A stretch of DNA of 64,000 nt from Saprospiraceae bacterium (GTDB lineage Bacteria > Bacteroidota > Bacteroidia > Chitinophagales > Saprospiraceae), in the NCBI GenBank assembly GCA_016710265.1, contig JADJJL010000006.1, positions 248,001-312,000 on the forward strand, given 5' to 3'. Positions within the stretch are counted from its first letter, which is position 1. Each line of letters starts with the position of its first letter. Shown here one piece after another: positions 1 through 9,331 of the stretch. A program made the translations under genes and the position numbers. Below the pieces are notes generated by a model. That model made no database searches. It saw only the letters and a program-made list of their open reading frames with translations, and was not told where the DNA came from.

Positions 1-671
1 TGGTAGATGATGATCGTACTTTAAGTCCACTGGTGAAGGAGTATTTGCTCGCGAAAAACTACGAATGTGTATTATTTCACAATGGATATGATGCATTAAA
101 ATTTCTTCAAGAAAATTCAGTCGATATTTGTGTCCTTGATATTAAAATGCCAATGAAGGATGGTTTTGAATTATCCAGAGATATTAGAGCTCTCAATCCT
201 GAAGTGCCATTTCTTTTTTTGACTGGAGAAAGCGATAAGGAAGATAGAATTAAAGGATTGGAGGCTGGCGCAGAAGACTACATCACCAAGCCTTTTAGTA
301 TGCAAGAGCTTGAGTTAAGGATTAAAGCCATATTGAGAAGGTATACCAAGCAGCAGGAGATTAAATTAGAAAACCCAATAGTACAAATTGGTAAATACCG
401 ATTTAATGCATCTAGTAGAGAATTGATTCAAGGACAGGAAACCAAAAAGCTTAGTGCAATTGAAGCTAAATTATTGTCACTATTTTGTGAATCGCATGAT
501 TGGGTCATTGACAGGGAAATTGCCTTAAAGAGAATTTGGTCAGATGAGAATAATTTCAGGGAGCGAAGTTTGAATGTATACATTAGCAAACTAAGAACTT
601 ATTTAAAGGAAGATGCCAATATTGAAATTATGAACATTCATGGCACAGGGTATAAGCTTTATATTCGGTAA
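1..671 (+). CDS. OmpR/PhoB-family response regulator, 5' end outside window
   Basis: A phosphorylatable DNA-binding transcription regulator. The reading frame is open from base 3 and begins inside the receiver domain with the acidic stretch VDDDRTL, so the start lies upstream of the window. The phospho-acceptor aspartate is in CVLDIKMPMKDG and the conserved lysine in EDYITKPF. The second half is an OmpR-type winged helix ending in IHGTGYKLYIR. It converges on the HPt gene with a 13-nt overlap. Its own kinase partner is not certain: it may be upstream, or the adjacent hybrid kinase and HPt may feed it. Confidence 0.93.
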   Translation, partial: VDDDRTLSPLVKEYLLAKNYECVLFHNGYDALKFLQENSVDICVLDIKMPMKDGFELSRDIRALNPEVPFLFLTGESDKEDRIKGLEAGAEDYITKPFSMQELELRIKAILRRYTKQQEIKLENPIVQIGKYRFNASSRELIQGQETKKLSAIEAKLLSLFCESHDWVIDREIALKRIWSDENNFRERSLNVYISKLRTYLKEDANIEIMNIHGTGYKLYIR

Positions 672-997
672 TCATTTTCAATCACATCCAGTACATTGAG
701 TATTTTAGATTCAAGATGATCCATTTTTAATTGCATGCTATTTTGATTTTGCAAATCACCGGAGGAACCTAATTTCTCAATGTCGTATGCAAGTTCCATA
801 GCTTCTTCTTCCTTTAAATAGGCCAACTGACTTTTGAGACTGTGGGCTTCTATGGAAGCTTCTAAAGGTCTGTTTTGGTGGATATGATCTTTGATATTTT
901 CAATTTGCTTTGGGGCTTCTTTTTTAAAATTAACAAGATATTTTTTAACCAATTCATCGTCGCCAAACAAATCTTGAAGCAAGCTCAAATCAATCAT
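659..997 (-). CDS. HPt (histidine phosphotransfer) domain protein
   Basis: A 112-residue single-domain phosphotransfer protein. The motif AHSLKSQ places the phospho-accepting histidine at residue 52, in a small all-helical protein typical of HPt. Its start overlaps the 3' end of the hybrid kinase gene by 4 nt (ATGA type), so the two are almost certainly co-transcribed and translationally coupled. Inferred role: receive phosphate from the receiver domain of the hybrid kinase and pass it to a soluble regulator, the convergent OmpR-type protein being a candidate. Confidence 0.9.
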   Translation of the reverse strand: MIDLSLLQDLFGDDELVKKYLVNFKKEAPKQIENIKDHIHQNRPLEASIEAHSLKSQLAYLKEEEAMELAYDIEKLGSSGDLQNQNSMQLKMDHLESKILNVLDVIENDYRI

Positions 998-3900
998 GAT
1001 TCTAATTGTTTTTTAATTTTAGTGAACAAATCTTTTGGATCAATTGGTTTGGTCACATAATCATTCATACCGCTTTTTAAACATTCCTGGATTTGTTCGT
1101 CGATGGCATTGGCCGTAAGTCCAACAATAGGTGTAATTTTTATTCTATTGACCTCACTTAACCTAATTTTTTTAGTAGCTGTGATTCCGTCCATGACTGG
1201 CATTTTAACATCCATTAATACAAGATCAAATGGTTCTAATGAAATTTTATCTATTGCAATTTGCCCATTTTCTGCTAGATGTATAATAGATCCAGGCATG
1301 TATTTTTTAATTAATTCTGTTGCCACCAATTGGTTTAGTGGCGTGTCTTCAACCAATAGTATTTTATGAGACTTATTGAATATCGGAATGCTATTCTCTT
1401 TATGAATTTGTTGATCAATCGTTGGGAAATCAAATTTCAAGACGAAATGAAAATCTGAACCTTTGCCATGGGTTGAATTTACTTTAAGATCGCCTCCCAA
1501 TAGCTCTACCAAATGTTTGGATATGGTTAAACCAAGTCCAGTACCTTGATTACCGATGATTTCTTTTTCGTGAATTTGTTCGAAGCTATCAAATATTTCA
1601 GAAAGTTTTTCTAAAGGTATTCCTATGCCAGTGTCTTTTACTGAAAATTTAATTGAAATATTTTGAGAGTTGGTATCTATTGGATCAACTTGAAGTACAA
1701 CTTCTCCTTCATTTGTGAATTTAATGGCATTGTTGATAAGGTTAGTAAGAATCTGAAAAAGTCTGACTGGATCACCTTTCAGTTTTTGTGGTATTTTATC
1801 AGATACTTCAATTTTAAAAATTAAGTCCTTTTCAGCAGCACGAATGGACAATAATGTATTTAGTTGATCAAGAAGACCTATTAGATCAAAATATTTTAGA
1901 ATGATGGAATATTTTCCACTTTCAATTTTTGCTTGATCAAGTATGTCATTCACAATAAATAGTAAGTTTTCACTAGATGAATTTATAGCTTTGACATATT
2001 GTTCTTGAGTTTGATCAAGTGGAGTATTTAATAATAATTTATTCAGCCCAATGATTGCATTCATGGGTGTTCTGATCTCATGGCTCATATTGGCCATAAA
2101 CATAGATTTATATTTGGCGTTTTTTTCAACCAGTTCGTTTCTTCTAACAAGCTCTCTTGACCTTTGAGTGATTTTATAATACAGCGATAAAAGCCCAATA
2201 ATAAAAATGGCGACAAGTGAATAAAAAGCATTAGTCATATAAAATGGAGCAACCACTCGAATGGCCAATGAAATTGGTTTTTCTGATTTTACACCATCTT
2301 CAGTAATCGCATATGCTTTGAAAGTATATTTTCCAGGTGGAAGATTTGTGTATTGCACTTCACCTTTATTTTCGTTGTATTGAAATTCATTTTCAAATCC
2401 TTCAAGTTGATAGTAATATTCAATGGAATGATTTCTTATGAAATGATTTGATTTAAATTTTATAGAGAGAGATTTATCCTGGTAAGGAATTTCAATGTTT
2501 TCAAGATACTCTGGTTGTATGGTTGTGGAGTATATTTTATTAAGCACCTTAATTTCAGTGATAAAGATAGAAGGGTGAGTAGAATCTCTTTTGAATCCAT
2601 CTGCATCAATAATACACAAACCATTGGACATGCAGAAATATAATTTTTTGCCAAAAGAATTATAAGTTTTATTAATTATAGACGATTTGCCGTCAGCAAT
2701 AGAAAACTTTCTTATTATATTTGTTTTAGGTTCATATTTAAACATGGTATTGTGCTTTCCAATAAATATTCTATTGTATTTGTCTACCTCCATGGTGCTG
2801 AAGTATTTTGGAAAATTTAACAGGGTGTCAGTCCTATAAATCAAATTTGTAATTAATTCATATTTATAAATATAATGTGTTGATCCTATCCATAAAGCAC
2901 TATCAATTATAGTTAAATTGGTAATATTTCCCAATATACCATTGGCTTCATTTTTATATAAAATATCAATTTTGTTTAGATAAGGTTTATATACGCACAG
3001 GTTTTTGTTAAGTACAAAATATAAGTCGCCATTTTTAGCTTGTTTTAATCTGGATATTTTACCGGACTTTAATTTATTATTCAAGTTCTGTGGTACAATT
3101 TTATTGTATTTTTTTGTAGAAGTGTTGTAATAATATATTGTCCCGCTGCTAGGTATAATTAGTTCATTTGGACTCAATGGATTGGTTATAAGAAATTCTT
3201 GATTTAAATTTTTAAAAAAATCTTCATCATCCCATTTTATCATGATTCTACGTAATGGATCAAATTTATACAATCCGTATTTAAGTCTTGTACAATAAAT
3301 TTCACCTTTTAAATCCATTGTTAAGTTTGTGATTTCTTGAGTTCCCTTCTCAAAATCTGGTTCAAATAAGATCTCTGTTTTGTATTTTAAATTCTTATCT
3401 ACAAAATAGAATCCCTTGAGTGTGTTAATAAAGAAATTTTCATCTTTGTCATCACAAGCCATCATAACAGTATTGTGAATATTGTTTTTACCTTTCTCCA
3501 ACTGTAATATCTTATATTGATTACCTTGGGCTGGTATCATGCTAAAGCCAAAGAATAGACCTATCCATAAATTTTTTTGCCGATCAACAAACAGAGAATA
3601 TATATTGTCCCCCTGAAGTCCATCGGGATCTGCAGCATTGTATTTATAATGTTTAACAACTTTATGGTTTATATAATCATATCGAATCAAACCATCTGCA
3701 ATAGAGCCGATATTCATAATTCCGATGGGATGTTCTATTACACAGTGCGTACCTCCCGTCAACCCATCTATTTTTAAGTTTGTGAATGTACGAGAGGTTT
3801 TATTAAAAAGACTAATTCCTGAATTATTGCCAAGCCACAATTGATTATTTTGGTCCTCTACAATGCTAAGCACTTCTTGAGGGCCTTTGGTTTTTAAATT

Positions 3901-4581
3901 GATTTGTACAAATCGGTCAAGTGATTTGGTTTTTTTATTCACTTTATAAAGTCCTGTTTCGGCACCTAACCAAATATCACCTAATTTATCAATATGGACT
4001 GAGCCACTATGTCTGGACAATTTGAATTCACTGTGTGTGTAATGTTCGAAAGTTTCATTTTCAGGATTAAACCGATCCACACCTTTATAATGTGCAATCC
4101 AAAGGTAGCCTTCATTGTCTTCAGAAATTCCTTTGCAGTGATTTTGGCCCAATGAATTTTGTTTGGTTGAATCTGAATAATAGCGTTTAAACTTGCCGGT
4201 TTTTCGATCCAATTTATTAAATCCATAGGTGGTACTCACCCAATATCTAGATTTTGAATCTACAAAGAAGCTATTGATCCAATTCCAAGAAAGGGTCGTG
4301 CTATCTTCTGAACTGGAATTGTAAATTGTGAAATTTGTTCCATCAAATTTATTAAGACCTGACATGGTACATAACCAAATGAAACCATCTGGGTCCTGAT
4401 TGATGGAAAACACATGGCTTTGAGAAAGTCCCTCAGCTTGGTCTTTATACATCAATTTCTCATATAGATGTTGTGACTGAAGTCCAGTCAAAATCATTGA
4501 ACATATAAGAAGGATAAATATTCTATTGTAAAACAGGATCAAATTGCAGCATTTATGTGGCAAGTTAGTTGGATTAGTCAA
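994..4581 (-). CDS. Hybrid sensor histidine kinase with propeller, Y_Y_Y and receiver domains
   Basis: A 1195-residue membrane sensor. A hydrophobic signal near residues 20-36 is followed by a long periplasmic region of two-component-regulator propeller repeats (DGFIWLCTMSGL, GDIWLGAETGL and similar) to about residue 660, then a Y_Y_Y domain (about 700-775) and one membrane segment (about 783-803). The cytoplasmic part has HisKA with H834 in MSHEIRTPMN, a HATPase domain (N box LTNLINNAIKFT, G box GTGLGL) and a receiver with D1124 and K1178. This matches the hybrid two-component family of Bacteroidota that senses polysaccharide products, but it lacks the usual AraC output domain and instead has a separate HPt gene downstream. 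The ligand is unknown. No recognisable TAnnTTTG promoter was seen directly upstream. Confidence 0.95.
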   Translation of the reverse strand: MTNPTNLPHKCCNLILFYNRIFILLICSMILTGLQSQHLYEKLMYKDQAEGLSQSHVFSINQDPDGFIWLCTMSGLNKFDGTNFTIYNSSSEDSTTLSWNWINSFFVDSKSRYWVSTTYGFNKLDRKTGKFKRYYSDSTKQNSLGQNHCKGISEDNEGYLWIAHYKGVDRFNPENETFEHYTHSEFKLSRHSGSVHIDKLGDIWLGAETGLYKVNKKTKSLDRFVQINLKTKGPQEVLSIVEDQNNQLWLGNNSGISLFNKTSRTFTNLKIDGLTGGTHCVIEHPIGIMNIGSIADGLIRYDYINHKVVKHYKYNAADPDGLQGDNIYSLFVDRQKNLWIGLFFGFSMIPAQGNQYKILQLEKGKNNIHNTVMMACDDKDENFFINTLKGFYFVDKNLKYKTEILFEPDFEKGTQEITNLTMDLKGEIYCTRLKYGLYKFDPLRRIMIKWDDEDFFKNLNQEFLITNPLSPNELIIPSSGTIYYYNTSTKKYNKIVPQNLNNKLKSGKISRLKQAKNGDLYFVLNKNLCVYKPYLNKIDILYKNEANGILGNITNLTIIDSALWIGSTHYIYKYELITNLIYRTDTLLNFPKYFSTMEVDKYNRIFIGKHNTMFKYEPKTNIIRKFSIADGKSSIINKTYNSFGKKLYFCMSNGLCIIDADGFKRDSTHPSIFITEIKVLNKIYSTTIQPEYLENIEIPYQDKSLSIKFKSNHFIRNHSIEYYYQLEGFENEFQYNENKGEVQYTNLPPGKYTFKAYAITEDGVKSEKPISLAIRVVAPFYMTNAFYSLVAIFIIGLLSLYYKITQRSRELVRRNELVEKNAKYKSMFMANMSHEIRTPMNAIIGLNKLLLNTPLDQTQEQYVKAINSSSENLLFIVNDILDQAKIESGKYSIILKYFDLIGLLDQLNTLLSIRAAEKDLIFKIEVSDKIPQKLKGDPVRLFQILTNLINNAIKFTNEGEVVLQVDPIDTNSQNISIKFSVKDTGIGIPLEKLSEIFDSFEQIHEKEIIGNQGTGLGLTISKHLVELLGGDLKVNSTHGKGSDFHFVLKFDFPTIDQQIHKENSIPIFNKSHKILLVEDTPLNQLVATELIKKYMPGSIIHLAENGQIAIDKISLEPFDLVLMDVKMPVMDGITATKKIRLSEVNRIKITPIVGLTANAIDEQIQECLKSGMNDYVTKPIDPKDLFTKIKKQLES

Positions 4582-4731
4582 TAAGGTGTAGCAATCAAGC
4601 CCTGGGAAGGCTTAATTTTTACAATTTTTAATACTTTTTTGAAGGAATCATAGATGTTTACCCAAATTAGCTTATGAAATTCTAAGAATGTATGATTTTT
4701 GGGCTTTAAGAAGTACAATTTGGATAAAAAG

Positions 4732-4767
4732 AAAACCCATCCTTTTAACTTCAAAAGGATGGGTTTT
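4732..4767 (-). terminator. Strong bidirectional intrinsic terminator
   Basis: Perfect 15-bp inverted repeat (arms 4732-4746 and 4753-4767) with a 6-nt loop. Read on the minus strand it lies just past the stop of the 4792-5811 gene and is followed by a T-rich run (complement of 4721-4731). The arms carry A and T runs on both sides, so it can also stop plus-strand transcription. Confidence 0.9.
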
Positions 4768-4791
4768 CTATGTATTGGTTAAAGTTCTAAA

Positions 4792-5811
4792 TTATTCAAC
4801 GACCCAAATTCTAAGGTTTGGAGTTCCAAGATTTACACCGGCTCCAGATGCATTAAATATAGAAACCCGGATATTGTTGGCATTGGTGACATACGCTGAA
4901 ATATGGCAGCCTTTTAAGTCAGCATCAATAGCTGCTACAATGATATTTCCAAAAGTAACACCTTGGACATTTATAACCGGGGATAAGTAAGTTTGGTTAT
5001 TGCTGATTGTTCCAATGGTAAGAGCAGTTGCAGTCGTTCCTGCTGTTGAGATTTCAATACTTCCTGGACCATTTTTTACATCAATTCCTTTCCCTGCTGA
5101 AATCGTTTTTAATATTGGTGCACCATTATTAACCCCAATTGGAATTTGACCATTGGTTGCAACTCCAAGAGCTTGTGCAGGATTTGTCCCTTTACCTATG
5201 ATAAGACTATTGTTAGTAATTGATTCCAAGCCTGTTCCGCCATTGAGAACAGGAAGAATATTTCTAACTTTGGAAGTCAGATCAATGGTAGAGTTGGCAA
5301 TATCCTCATTTAAAATTTCCAAATTTTTAATCTTAGCAGTAGTAATTGCATCATCTGCAATATCGTCTGAGTAAAATGCATAAGGCACAGACATAAATTG
5401 TTGGTTGCTTACCAATTTATAATTGCCATCATTTTTACTTGCAATTTCAACTTTTAAAAATTGATCTGCATCAATCCAAGGAATATCCAATAATCTGGTG
5501 TACGGATTAGTCGCACTTGGAGTACCTTGCCCAATTACTAAATTAAAGAGTCCGTATTTGTCGGTATTGGTGGTATGTGTTTCTTCCCATTGGGCTAAAC
5601 CATTTAAACCTTTTGTAATTGTAAATCTGACGCCAATCGCTTTTTCATATAAAGGTTTCCCTGAAATATCCATGCCTACTATTTCCTGACCGTTTTCATC
5701 GATGGCAACCGCTTGAAAATAAATGCCCTTCAAGTCTCCAATATTTTGCGCAAGAGAAATGCTTGGTAAAATGATCAGTAACAAAGCTATTGTTTGAAAT
5801 ATTTTTTTCAT
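4792..5811 (-). CDS. Secreted tail-fibre-like protein of unknown function
   Basis: A 339-residue exported protein with a clear signal peptide (cut near SLAQ, about residue 22). The first half resembles a domain common in Bacteroidota surface proteins that ends in VPYAFYSDD. The middle contains LNGGTGLESITNNS and a series of short Gly/Thr/Asn-rich beta repeats of the kind seen in phage tail fibres and trimeric surface fibres. There is no T9SS sorting domain and no lipobox. It is the last gene of a minus-strand three-gene unit (36 nt after the barrel gene) and is closed by the terminator at 4732-4767. A structural surface role is inference; no enzymatic motif was seen. Confidence 0.75.
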   Translation of the reverse strand: MKKIFQTIALLLIILPSISLAQNIGDLKGIYFQAVAIDENGQEIVGMDISGKPLYEKAIGVRFTITKGLNGLAQWEETHTTNTDKYGLFNLVIGQGTPSATNPYTRLLDIPWIDADQFLKVEIASKNDGNYKLVSNQQFMSVPYAFYSDDIADDAITTAKIKNLEILNEDIANSTIDLTSKVRNILPVLNGGTGLESITNNSLIIGKGTNPAQALGVATNGQIPIGVNNGAPILKTISAGKGIDVKNGPGSIEISTAGTTATALTIGTISNNQTYLSPVINVQGVTFGNIIVAAIDADLKGCHISAYVTNANNIRVSIFNASGAGVNLGTPNLRIWVVE

Positions 5812-5847
5812 AATAATTAATTTTTATGATGTGATTTAATGAATGTA

Positions 5848-6465
5848 TTAAAATTTAAATTGAAGCCCTAAAGTAAGTCCCAATGCTGAATTTGATGATT
5901 TTTGAGCTTCGATTTTTTCTAAATTACTCAAACCCAATAAATAGTCAAACGATAGGTAAGCTGCCATGTCATCGTTTACATCAAATTCGACTCCCGGTGA
6001 AAAAATAAGCCCCAAATCTGAAGTTTTTAGAGATTCAGCATCAATTATATTAAAATGTTCGTTGTTTAAAATTTGAGAGCCTTGCAAAAGTTGTGATAAA
6101 TAAAAAGAAACAAGCAGATATGGACTAATCTTATTTAGTTTGTATTTATATCCTACCCCTAGGCTTTCTTCAAGATATTTTAGACGCCAGGAATATTGAC
6201 TTCCATCATAAGTTAAATTGGCACCAGCATTTCTCATGCCAACGCCTAATCTTAACATTAGACCCATATCAAAGTCATATCGATACGAAATTCTGTATGC
6301 ACCGGAATAAATTCCATTATATTCTTTGTTCAATTTTTCGCCTTGGCTGTCTTTAAATTTGAAATTCGTAAAAAGCTGAGATGCCTCAATCGTCAATGAA
6401 GATTGAGCAAAACTGACAAATGCCCAAGTCAGTAAGATTCCTGTAATAACGACGTTCTTATTCAT
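5848..6465 (-). CDS. Outer-membrane beta-barrel protein
   Basis: A 205-residue protein with a signal peptide (ending about SFAQS) and alternating amphipathic beta strands ending in LGLTLGLQFKF, a C-terminal aromatic residue typical of outer-membrane barrels. The sequence fits the general OmpA-like/porin-like small barrels of Bacteroidota; the specific substrate cannot be told. It sits 15 nt after the T9SS protein gene and 36 nt before the fibre-like gene, so the three probably form one operon. Confidence 0.8.
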   Translation of the reverse strand: MNKNVVITGILLTWAFVSFAQSSLTIEASQLFTNFKFKDSQGEKLNKEYNGIYSGAYRISYRYDFDMGLMLRLGVGMRNAGANLTYDGSQYSWRLKYLEESLGVGYKYKLNKISPYLLVSFYLSQLLQGSQILNNEHFNIIDAESLKTSDLGLIFSPGVEFDVNDDMAAYLSFDYLLGLSNLEKIEAQKSSNSALGLTLGLQFKF

Positions 6466-6480
6466 AATTTGGTTTTTTGA

Positions 6481-6996
6481 TTATTTGAAAATTAATAATT
6501 TATAAGTTTTAGTAAATTGTAAATGGTCTGAAAGTTGGATTAAATACTCGCCATCCAAATAGTTTTGAAGATTAATGGTTTGTTGAGACCATTCTTGGCT
6601 TTTTTGATCTAGGAAAATTTTGCCATTTGTATCCAAAATTTTGATTTGTGAGTAGGCAATTTTTTGATTTGCATCTATTTGGATGATACCTGAACTAGGG
6701 TTTGGACTAATTTGAAAAGAAAAATTTGATTTTTCTTTATTGTTCAATGGGGTAATTCGTAATTGCATTGGTTGCTGGAAACCTTGCATCGCATGGTTGG
6801 AGGGCTGGTTATTGGTCTGACATGAATAGACCTGACCGATGGATGCGCTAAAATAAGTCCCATCTATTTGACTCAGCGAAGTATTTGAACTTATACATTG
6901 TCGGGTAATGGATTGTGCAAATACGTTCTCCGGCTTTAATGCAATATAAAATATAACAAATAAAGCCAAAACTACAATTTTTTTTAAATGCTTCAT
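6481..6996 (-). CDS. Small secreted protein with T9SS type A sorting domain
   Basis: A 171-residue protein: signal peptide to about residue 28, a short central segment with IDGTYFSASIGQVYS and MQGFQQPMQ, then a T9SS type A C-terminal sorting domain (FQISPNPSSGIIQID to the end, KTYKLLIFK). The mature cargo part is only about 60 residues, so the protein may be mainly a surface adaptor. It is first in a three-gene operon with a barrel and a fibre-like protein, read from the promoter near 7133-7162. Confidence 0.85.
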   Translation of the reverse strand: MKHLKKIVVLALFVIFYIALKPENVFAQSITRQCISSNTSLSQIDGTYFSASIGQVYSCQTNNQPSNHAMQGFQQPMQLRITPLNNKEKSNFSFQISPNPSSGIIQIDANQKIAYSQIKILDTNGKIFLDQKSQEWSQQTINLQNYLDGEYLIQLSDHLQFTKTYKLLIFK

Positions 6997-7132
6997 ATTT
7001 ATTGGTTTATGATTTTTTGAATGTGTTTATTTCGATTTGATAAATTTAATTTCAATAAGGTAAACCACCTAGCTATGGAATGCTATAATTCAAATCAAAG
7101 ATAATTACAGACATCCACTCACTAATCTTTAG

Positions 7133-7162
7133 CAAAGTTAAAAAATGATCACATATGGCAAA
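7133..7162 (-). promoter_or_regulatory. Bacteroidota-type promoter of the 6996-4792 operon
   Basis: On the minus strand TTTG (7159-7162) is followed after 18 nt by TAACTTTG (7133-7140), matching the Bacteroidota consensus TTTG / TAnnTTTG. The inferred start near 7127 leaves a leader of about 130 nt before the ATG at 6996. Confidence 0.55.
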
Positions 7163-7202
7163 GAAATTGATTTTTTTTATTGATTTAACTTCCGAGATTT
7201 GT

Positions 7203-7239
7203 AAAAAAAAACCCCAAACTTATTAATGAATGGGGTTTT
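7203..7239 (-). terminator. Intrinsic terminator, minus strand
   Basis: Inverted repeat TGGGGTTTT / AAAACCCCA (arms 7208-7216 and 7231-7239, 14-nt loop). On the minus strand the stem is followed by a run of eight or more T. It is 330 nt beyond the kinase stop, which already has its own hairpin, so it probably ends a separate short transcript. Confidence 0.75.
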
Positions 7240-7450
7240 GTATTGAGTCTTTGGGAGTTACCTAACCAAAATCTATATCATGATATTTAAACCGTTTTTA
7301 CAAAATCAAATAATGCTACCAGAAAGGACTATCGGAAGAGAGCTGCATTTTTTAACAAAAGGTCTTAAAATACCACACTAAGTGTCTGTAAATCAATCCC
7401 TAGCTTATTAACCCGTGTTTATTATTTACCTCCGATAGCCCCTAATCTGG
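7203..7450 (-). ncRNA. Candidate structured small RNA in a gene-free stretch
   Basis: Between two terminators (7203-7239 and 7552-7579) there is about 310 nt without a credible ORF. CTATCGGA at 7330-7337 can pair with TCCGATAG at 7431-7438, and the pairing extends on both sides, closing a domain of about 110 nt with a small inner hairpin ACACT/AGTGT near 7376-7386. The strong T-run terminator at 7203 would end a minus-strand transcript of about 245 nt. A 6S-like or other regulatory RNA is possible; no family was recognised. No good TAnnTTTG box was found at the expected 5' end, and strand and ends are inference. The rest of 7010-7560 holds only the promoter and terminators listed. Confidence 0.3.
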
Positions 7451-7551
7451 ATCCCATTTTCAATATTTATTCAAGCAATCGTCACTTTTTACTTTTAAAT
7501 CGCGATCGATAGTACAAAGATCAATGTATTCTGATTAGCCAATATCGGTGA

Positions 7552-7579
7552 AAACCCTGAAATTGAAAACTCAGGGTTT
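7552..7579 (-). terminator. Terminator of the sensor kinase gene
   Basis: Arms 7552-7560 and 7571-7579 form a 9-bp stem with a 10-nt loop, followed on the minus strand by TTTT. The stem includes the stop codon of the kinase gene at 7571. Confidence 0.6.
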
Positions 7580-9331
7580 ACCCTGAGAAAATGGCTTCCC
7601 AAGAGGAATCTGTATCATGACTGAAGTTCCTTGATCCATACGAGAATCTATTTCCATTTGTCCATTTAAATACTTAACCCTCGATTGAATATTTGCTAAG
7701 CCCATTCCATTGGTTTTCGTGTTTAAATCATACCCAACACCATCATCCTCTACAGTAATTTCTAATTCTTCATCAATTATTTGAACTTGGACAAAGATTT
7801 CTTTTGCTTTTGCGTGTTTAAAAGCGTTGTGAACAAGTTCCTGTATAATTCTATAAACCTGGGTTGAATTTTCAGAATGAAGTAGTGGTGAATCATCGAG
7901 GCCGTGTGTTTGAAGAAATATATCCGGGCCTGAGTTATTTTGATATCTATTGATCAAGTCTCTCAATGCATCCAACAAACCTAAATTGTCTAGGGCATTT
8001 GGTTTTAAATCATGCGCAATATTTCGGACTTCTTTACAGGCTTCATCAATTAAGCCATGAACCTTTTGATGATCAATAGGATTTTCAGCTACTGCGTGGT
8101 CAAAACTAAGTTTGTCAAATCTTAATTTGATGGTTGAAAGCAAGCCACCCAAACTGTCGTGTAAATCCTTTGCTATTCTTTCTCGTTCGACTTCCTGACC
8201 TCGAATCATTGATTGCATGGTTTGTAGGGTGATGCTATTCTCTAATTCTTTAATCTTTTGTTGGTTTATTTCATCGCTTTGTTTTAGGATAATCTCGTTT
8301 GCGTTTAACTTTTGTTGGTAGAACAATATAATAAGAAATACAGCTATTAATATTGCTCCAATACCAAAAAGCAATGAGATCATGGTAAAATTGGATCTTC
8401 TTGACTTTAATTCAAACAATCTTTGGTTTTTTGCCAGGTCTATTTTTTCTTCCCTATTTTCTTTTTCATCAAACTTATCAATAATCTTAAAAGTCTCGCC
8501 TTTTGTTTTAGTTTGGGTTAAACTGTCATTAATTGCAATATACTTAAGTAATTCAAGATTTGCTTCTTTGTACAATTCTTGACCTTGCAGACAACGATAT
8601 ATTTTTTGGTGCAAGGCCAATTGATCTGCTTGATATCCCAAACTATCAAATATATGATTGGCTATTTGATAAGCAAGACAAGCTTGAGAAAGTTGATCTT
8701 TTTTTTCATAATAGTCTCCGATGATCCTGTAACTCATGGCTTCCAGTTCAAAAATTTTAGAGGCTTTGGCGTACTTAAGGACTTTGCCTAGTTTTACCAA
8801 ATGTGAACTATCTTGAACACTATCCTTGATGGCTGTATTTAGAAGAAGCAATTTATTTTGGAAGAAAGGGTTGTTTTTGGATGGTTTTTCTGCTTCCGCC
8901 ACACCGGCAAGATAAGCTGCCTGGTCTAGTTTATTGGCTTTGTATTGAATCATGGCCATCAGAAGACAGGTACGCACTAAATCTTGGCTCATTTTGTTTT
9001 GAGCGAAATAAATGTGACAATATTCTAAAGTTGAAATACTTCGAGAATACCAGCCCAATATACCATATAACTTACCAAGGATAAATCGATATTTATGCAC
9101 ATTGTTTTGGTCATTCTGAAGAGTGTATTTTTGAATTAGACTTATACTTGGTTCTACTGCTTCAAAAAATTTCTTTTGTTGGATTAAACTTGCAATCTTT
9201 TTGTCCACACTATCTAAAGCATGTTCTTTGGTTTGGTGGAGATAATCATCGGGGTAGAAAATTCTATAATCTTGACTGTTAATATTATTATATATTAACA
9301 ATATAATTAATGTGATTAATTTATTTTTCAT
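7571..9331 (-). CDS. TPR-containing sensor histidine kinase (NarX/DesK-type, HisKA_3)
   Basis: A 586-residue kinase. Signal peptide to about residue 19, a periplasmic helical region with TPR-like repeats (about 45-270), a membrane segment at about 315-338, a coiled coil (about 340-385), then HisKA_3 with H391 in KDLHDSLGGLLSTIK and a HATPase domain with NGMGLANIQSRVKYLNG. This arrangement is a common Bacteroidota kinase that partners LuxR-type regulators; the regulator gene lies 83 nt upstream on the same strand. The signal sensed is unknown. The gene ends in a hairpin that covers its stop codon. Confidence 0.93.
   Translation of the reverse strand: MKNKLITLIILLIYNNINSQDYRIFYPDDYLHQTKEHALDSVDKKIASLIQQKKFFEAVEPSISLIQKYTLQNDQNNVHKYRFILGKLYGILGWYSRSISTLEYCHIYFAQNKMSQDLVRTCLLMAMIQYKANKLDQAAYLAGVAEAEKPSKNNPFFQNKLLLLNTAIKDSVQDSSHLVKLGKVLKYAKASKIFELEAMSYRIIGDYYEKKDQLSQACLAYQIANHIFDSLGYQADQLALHQKIYRCLQGQELYKEANLELLKYIAINDSLTQTKTKGETFKIIDKFDEKENREEKIDLAKNQRLFELKSRRSNFTMISLLFGIGAILIAVFLIILFYQQKLNANEIILKQSDEINQQKIKELENSITLQTMQSMIRGQEVERERIAKDLHDSLGGLLSTIKLRFDKLSFDHAVAENPIDHQKVHGLIDEACKEVRNIAHDLKPNALDNLGLLDALRDLINRYQNNSGPDIFLQTHGLDDSPLLHSENSTQVYRIIQELVHNAFKHAKAKEIFVQVQIIDEELEITVEDDGVGYDLNTKTNGMGLANIQSRVKYLNGQMEIDSRMDQGTSVMIQIPLGKPFSQGKP

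Noticed and set aside
3577..3777. Short plus-strand frame inside the hybrid kinase
   Set aside because: It overlaps the propeller region of a well-supported gene and has no recognisable product.
7320..7445. SRP (4.5S) RNA
   Set aside because: The conserved GGAAGGAAGCAGC-type apical loop is not present; only a generic structured-RNA claim was kept.
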